DNA from: a bacterium
GTDB taxonomy: Bacteria; Pseudomonadota; Gammaproteobacteria; Burkholderiales; Methylophilaceae
Direction: 5' to 3'
Length of the DNA stretch: 7,754 nucleotides
Assembly: GCA_027310505.1 (NCBI GenBank)
Contig: DAIDAS010000255.1
Location: forward strand, 1-7,754
Shown here: piece by piece, positions 5,762 through 7,754 of the stretch
Layout of the letters: every line of letters starts with the position of its first letter
Position numbering within the stretch: position 1 is the stretch's first letter
Translations under genes and position numbers: made by a program
The notes under the pieces: generated by a model
The model's input: only the letters and a program-made list of their open reading frames with translations
What the model was told of the DNA's origin: nothing
Databases searched by the model: none

Positions 5762-6847
5762 TCAGACGTTGAACAGGAAGTTCAGCACGTCACCGTCCTG
5801 CACCACGTATTCCTTGCCTTCGGATCGCATCTTGCCGGCTTCCTTGGCGCCCTGTTCGCCGTTGTAGGCGACAAAGTCGGCATAGGCGATGGTCTGTGCG
5901 CGGATAAAGCCTTTTTCGAAATCGGTGTGAATGACGCCTGCTGCCTGCGGTGCGGTATCACCCTTGTGAATCGTCCAGGCACGCACTTCCTTTACGCCGG
6001 CCGTGAAGTAGGTCTGTAGGCCCAGCAAGTCGTAGGCGGCACGGATGACGCGATTGAGGCCAGGTTCTTCCAGATTCATTTCGGCCAGGAACATCTCCTT
6101 GTCTTCATCTTCGAGATCGGCGATTTCACTTTCGATCTTGGCGCAGATGGCGACGACGGGGGCATGTTCCTTCTTGCCCATTTCTTCAACCTTGGCCAGC
6201 AGCGGGTTGTTGTCGAAGCCGTTTTCTTCCACGTTGGCCAGATACATGACCGGTTTGACGGTGAGCAGGCACAGCGGTTTGAGCAGGTGCAGCTGGTCGG
6301 CATCCAAGCCGAGCGTGCGTACCGGCTGACCCTGGTCGAGATGTTTCTGCACCTTTTCCAGCACGGTGCAAAGGGCGATGGCTTCCTTGTCGCCTGATTT
6401 CGCCTTCTTCTGCTCGCGGGCGAAGGTGCGCTCGACGGTTTCCATGTCGGCCAGTGCCAGCTCGGTGTTGATGACCTCAACATCGGCCAGCGGATCGACC
6501 TTGCCGGCGACGTGCACGATGTTGCCGTCGTCGAAGCAGCGCACCACGTGGGCGATGGCGTCGGTTTCGCGGATATTGGCGAGGAACTTGTTGCCCAGGC
6601 CTTCACCCTTGGATGCGCCAGCGACCAGCCCGGCGATGTCGACGAATTCGACGATGGCGTGCTGTACCTTCTGCGGCTTCACGATGTCGGAAAGGGCATC
6701 AAGGCGCTTGTCCGGCACTTCGACAATGCCGACATTGGGTTCGATGGTGCAGAACGGGTAATTGGCAGCTTCGATGCCGGCCCGGGTGATGGCGTTGAAC
6801 AGTGTCGATTTGCCGACGTTGGGGAGCCCTACGATTCCGCACTTCAT
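5762..6847 (-). CDS. ychF: Obg-like P-loop ATPase YchF (redox-responsive, ribosome-associated)
   Basis: The protein has 361 residues, close to the 363 of E. coli YchF, and matches it along its whole length. The P-loop GLPNVGKST is at residues 7-15, DIAG (G3) at 70-73, and the G4 position reads NVEE (205-208) rather than NKxD; this change explains why YchF proteins prefer ATP over GTP. A helical coiled-coil region occupies roughly 125-195, and the C-terminal TGS domain covers about 276-359, ending in DGDVLNFLFNV. YchF is cytoplasmic, binds ribosomes, and is linked to translation fidelity and to repression of oxidative-stress defence in E. coli. The ATG overlaps the stop of pth by ATGA. A TAAGG lies 13 bases upstream, rather far for an optimal Shine-Dalgarno, so coupling to pth translation is likely. 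pth-ychF adjacency is widely conserved in proteobacteria. Confidence 0.97.
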   Translation of the reverse strand: MKCGIVGLPNVGKSTLFNAITRAGIEAANYPFCTIEPNVGIVEVPDKRLDALSDIVKPQKVQHAIVEFVDIAGLVAGASKGEGLGNKFLANIRETDAIAHVVRCFDDGNIVHVAGKVDPLADVEVINTELALADMETVERTFAREQKKAKSGDKEAIALCTVLEKVQKHLDQGQPVRTLGLDADQLHLLKPLCLLTVKPVMYLANVEENGFDNNPLLAKVEEMGKKEHAPVVAICAKIESEIADLEDEDKEMFLAEMNLEEPGLNRVIRAAYDLLGLQTYFTAGVKEVRAWTIHKGDTAPQAAGVIHTDFEKGFIRAQTIAYADFVAYNGEQGAKEAGKMRSEGKEYVVQDGDVLNFLFNV

Positions 6848-7440
6848 GATGTTTTTTCAGCCTTAGGTTTGGTATGTAATTTTAACATTGCCGCTTCGAA
6901 GCGACCTTCTAGCAGCATGGGAAGCAGTGCTGCGCTGGTGTGGATGTTGTCGTCGATCAATGCGGCCTCTTCTCGCGACGGGGTGTGCAGCACAAAGTTG
7001 ACCACCGCGCTCTTCTCGCCCGGATGTCCGATCCCCAGCCGCAAGCGCCAGAAATTCGGCGTGCCCAGGTGGGCCGCAATGTCCTTCAGCCCGTTATGCC
7101 CGCCGTGGCCGCCACCCTGTTTGAGCTTGACGTTGCCGGGGGCCAGATCGAGTTCGTCATGGATCACCAAAATCTCTTCTGGTGCAATTTTATAAAATCG
7201 TGCCAGTGCCGCGACTGCCCGCCCGCTGGCATTCATGAAGGTCGTGGGTTCGAGCAGCCAGGCTTCGTGCGAACCTGCCTTGAGGCGTGCCGCGCGGCCG
7301 AAGAACTTGGCTTCGACGTTCATGCTGACGCCCGTGGCGCGAGCCACCTGATCGATCCACCAGAACCCGGCGTTGTGCCGCGTGGCCTCATATTCTGCCC
7401 CGGGATTGCCGAGGCCGACAAAAAGTCGGATGCCGTTCAT
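6844..7440 (-). CDS. pth: Peptidyl-tRNA hydrolase
   Basis: The protein has 198 residues (E. coli Pth has 194). It cuts the ester bond of peptidyl-tRNAs dropped by stalled ribosomes and recycles the tRNA in the cytoplasm. Active-site positions are present: N12 in VGLGNPG, H22 in TRHNAG, N70 in TTFMN, D95 in IHDELDL, and the GGGHGGHNGLKD segment (109-120) with H115 and N116. The chosen start is the ATG at 7440, with a TGAGA Shine-Dalgarno 6 bases upstream. A TTG at 7452 would add four residues and lies next to the terminator T-run, so it is less likely. The gene follows rplY and overlaps ychF by four bases. Only about 13 bases separate its ATG from the end of the rplY terminator, so its transcript must come from read-through or from a promoter further upstream. 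Confidence 0.96.
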   Translation of the reverse strand: MNGIRLFVGLGNPGAEYEATRHNAGFWWIDQVARATGVSMNVEAKFFGRAARLKAGSHEAWLLEPTTFMNASGRAVAALARFYKIAPEEILVIHDELDLAPGNVKLKQGGGHGGHNGLKDIAAHLGTPNFWRLRLGIGHPGEKSAVVNFVLHTPSREEAALIDDNIHTSAALLPMLLEGRFEAAMLKLHTKPKAEKTS

Positions 7441-7453
7441 CTCAAGTCTCAAG

Positions 7454-7489
7454 AAAAAACGCGCGTTCCGGTATTCCCGAAACGCGCGT
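7454..7489 (-). terminator. Strong terminator or attenuator between rplY and pth
   Basis: Read on the minus strand, a 13-bp stem (arms 7477-7489 and 7459-7471, with one T-G wobble) around a five-base loop (7472-7476) is followed by a run of T made by the six A at 7454-7459. It lies 25 bases after the rplY stop and just before pth, and probably lowers pth-ychF transcription relative to the ribosomal protein. Confidence 0.9.
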
Positions 7490-7514
7490 CATTTTCATAC
7501 TGCCTTGCAGTTGC

Positions 7515-7754
7515 TTATTCAGCAGCTGCGGCTTCTTCTTCAGCAGCCACACCACCGCGCGGAGTCGGGATGGAGGCAACTGCAGCGTCATCGCCGTGTG
7601 CCAGCTGGACGAACTCAACACCCTTGGGCAGCTTGATTTCGGACAGGTGCACGGAGTGGCCGGCTTGCAGGTTGGCCAGGTCGACTTCGATGAACTCCGG
7701 CAGGTTTTTCGGCAGGCAGCTCACATCGGCTTCGGTCAGGATGTGGGTGACGAT
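7515..7754 (-). CDS. rplY: 50S ribosomal protein L25/general stress protein Ctc, 3' part
   Basis: The last 79 residues of the long (Ctc/TL5) form of L25 are present. The reading frame stays open to the window edge, and the N-terminal 5S-rRNA-binding domain lies outside. Family features are SCLPKNLPEFIEVDLANLQ, GHSVHLSEIKLPKGV and VASIPTPRG of the C-terminal beta domain, then an alanine/glutamate-rich tail EEEAAAAE, typical of long L25 proteins. L25 binds 5S rRNA in the central protuberance of the large subunit. The ATG at 7724 is internal, not a start. The order rplY-pth-ychF is common in beta- and gammaproteobacteria, often with prs further upstream. Confidence 0.94.
   Translation of the reverse strand: MVTHILTEADVSCLPKNLPEFIEVDLANLQAGHSVHLSEIKLPKGVEFVQLAHGDDAAVASIPTPRGGVAAEEEAAAAE

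Noticed and set aside
6512..7195. Plus-strand open frame spanning the ychF-pth junction
   Set aside because: It is antisense to two well-recognised conserved genes and resembles no known protein.
7441..7452. TTG at 7452 as the pth start
   Set aside because: ATG 7440 gives the usual Pth N-terminus and has a Shine-Dalgarno at good spacing; the TTG lies against the terminator T-run.

Overview
The window looks like ordinary chromosome from a betaproteobacterium. The evidence is the OprO/OprP-type porin, the OlsB-like acyltransferase, the MASE1-PAS-GGDEF-EAL protein and the rplY-pth-ychF gene order. The genus cannot be fixed from this sequence alone. I see no insertion sequence, phage gene, tRNA, rRNA, CRISPR array or sign of recent transfer. 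Every complete gene is intact, and nearly all of the DNA is coding or short intergenic control sequence.

Left part, + strand, 1-3036. Three genes lie in a row, each followed by a rho-independent terminator: the 3' end of an outer-membrane porin of the phosphate-selective O/P family, a secreted PhoX/DUF839-related beta-propeller (probable phosphohydrolase), and an OlsB-like N-acyltransferase that probably starts synthesis of an ornithine-type (phosphorus-free) lipid. Directly before olsB is a very good PhoB binding site: two perfect TTGTCAT units with a 4-base spacer, followed by two weaker units in the same 11-base phase, with a -10-like hexamer 10 bases further on. Porin, phosphatase and phosphorus-free lipid together fit one job: taking up and sparing phosphate during starvation. 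The Pho box is seen directly only for olsB. Including the other two genes in the same response is inference.

Middle, + strand, 3103-5697. A single large inner-membrane cyclic-di-GMP enzyme has a MASE1 membrane sensor, one PAS domain, a GGDEF domain with an intact I-site and an EAL domain with its main catalytic residues present. It faces ychF tail to tail across a 64-base gap holding a perfect 9-bp hairpin.

Right part, - strand, 5762-7754. The translation-linked cluster rplY (ribosomal protein L25/Ctc, cut by the window edge), pth (peptidyl-tRNA hydrolase) and ychF (Obg-like ATPase) reads leftwards. A strong 13-bp terminator hairpin separates rplY from pth, so pth-ychF must be expressed by read-through or from a promoter not obvious here. 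pth and ychF overlap by the four bases ATGA and are probably translationally coupled.

There is no clear candidate for an undescribed system. The observations most worth following are the multi-unit Pho box at olsB, its overlap with the upstream terminator, and the Sec-type (not Tat-type) PhoX-like protein beside a phosphate-type porin.
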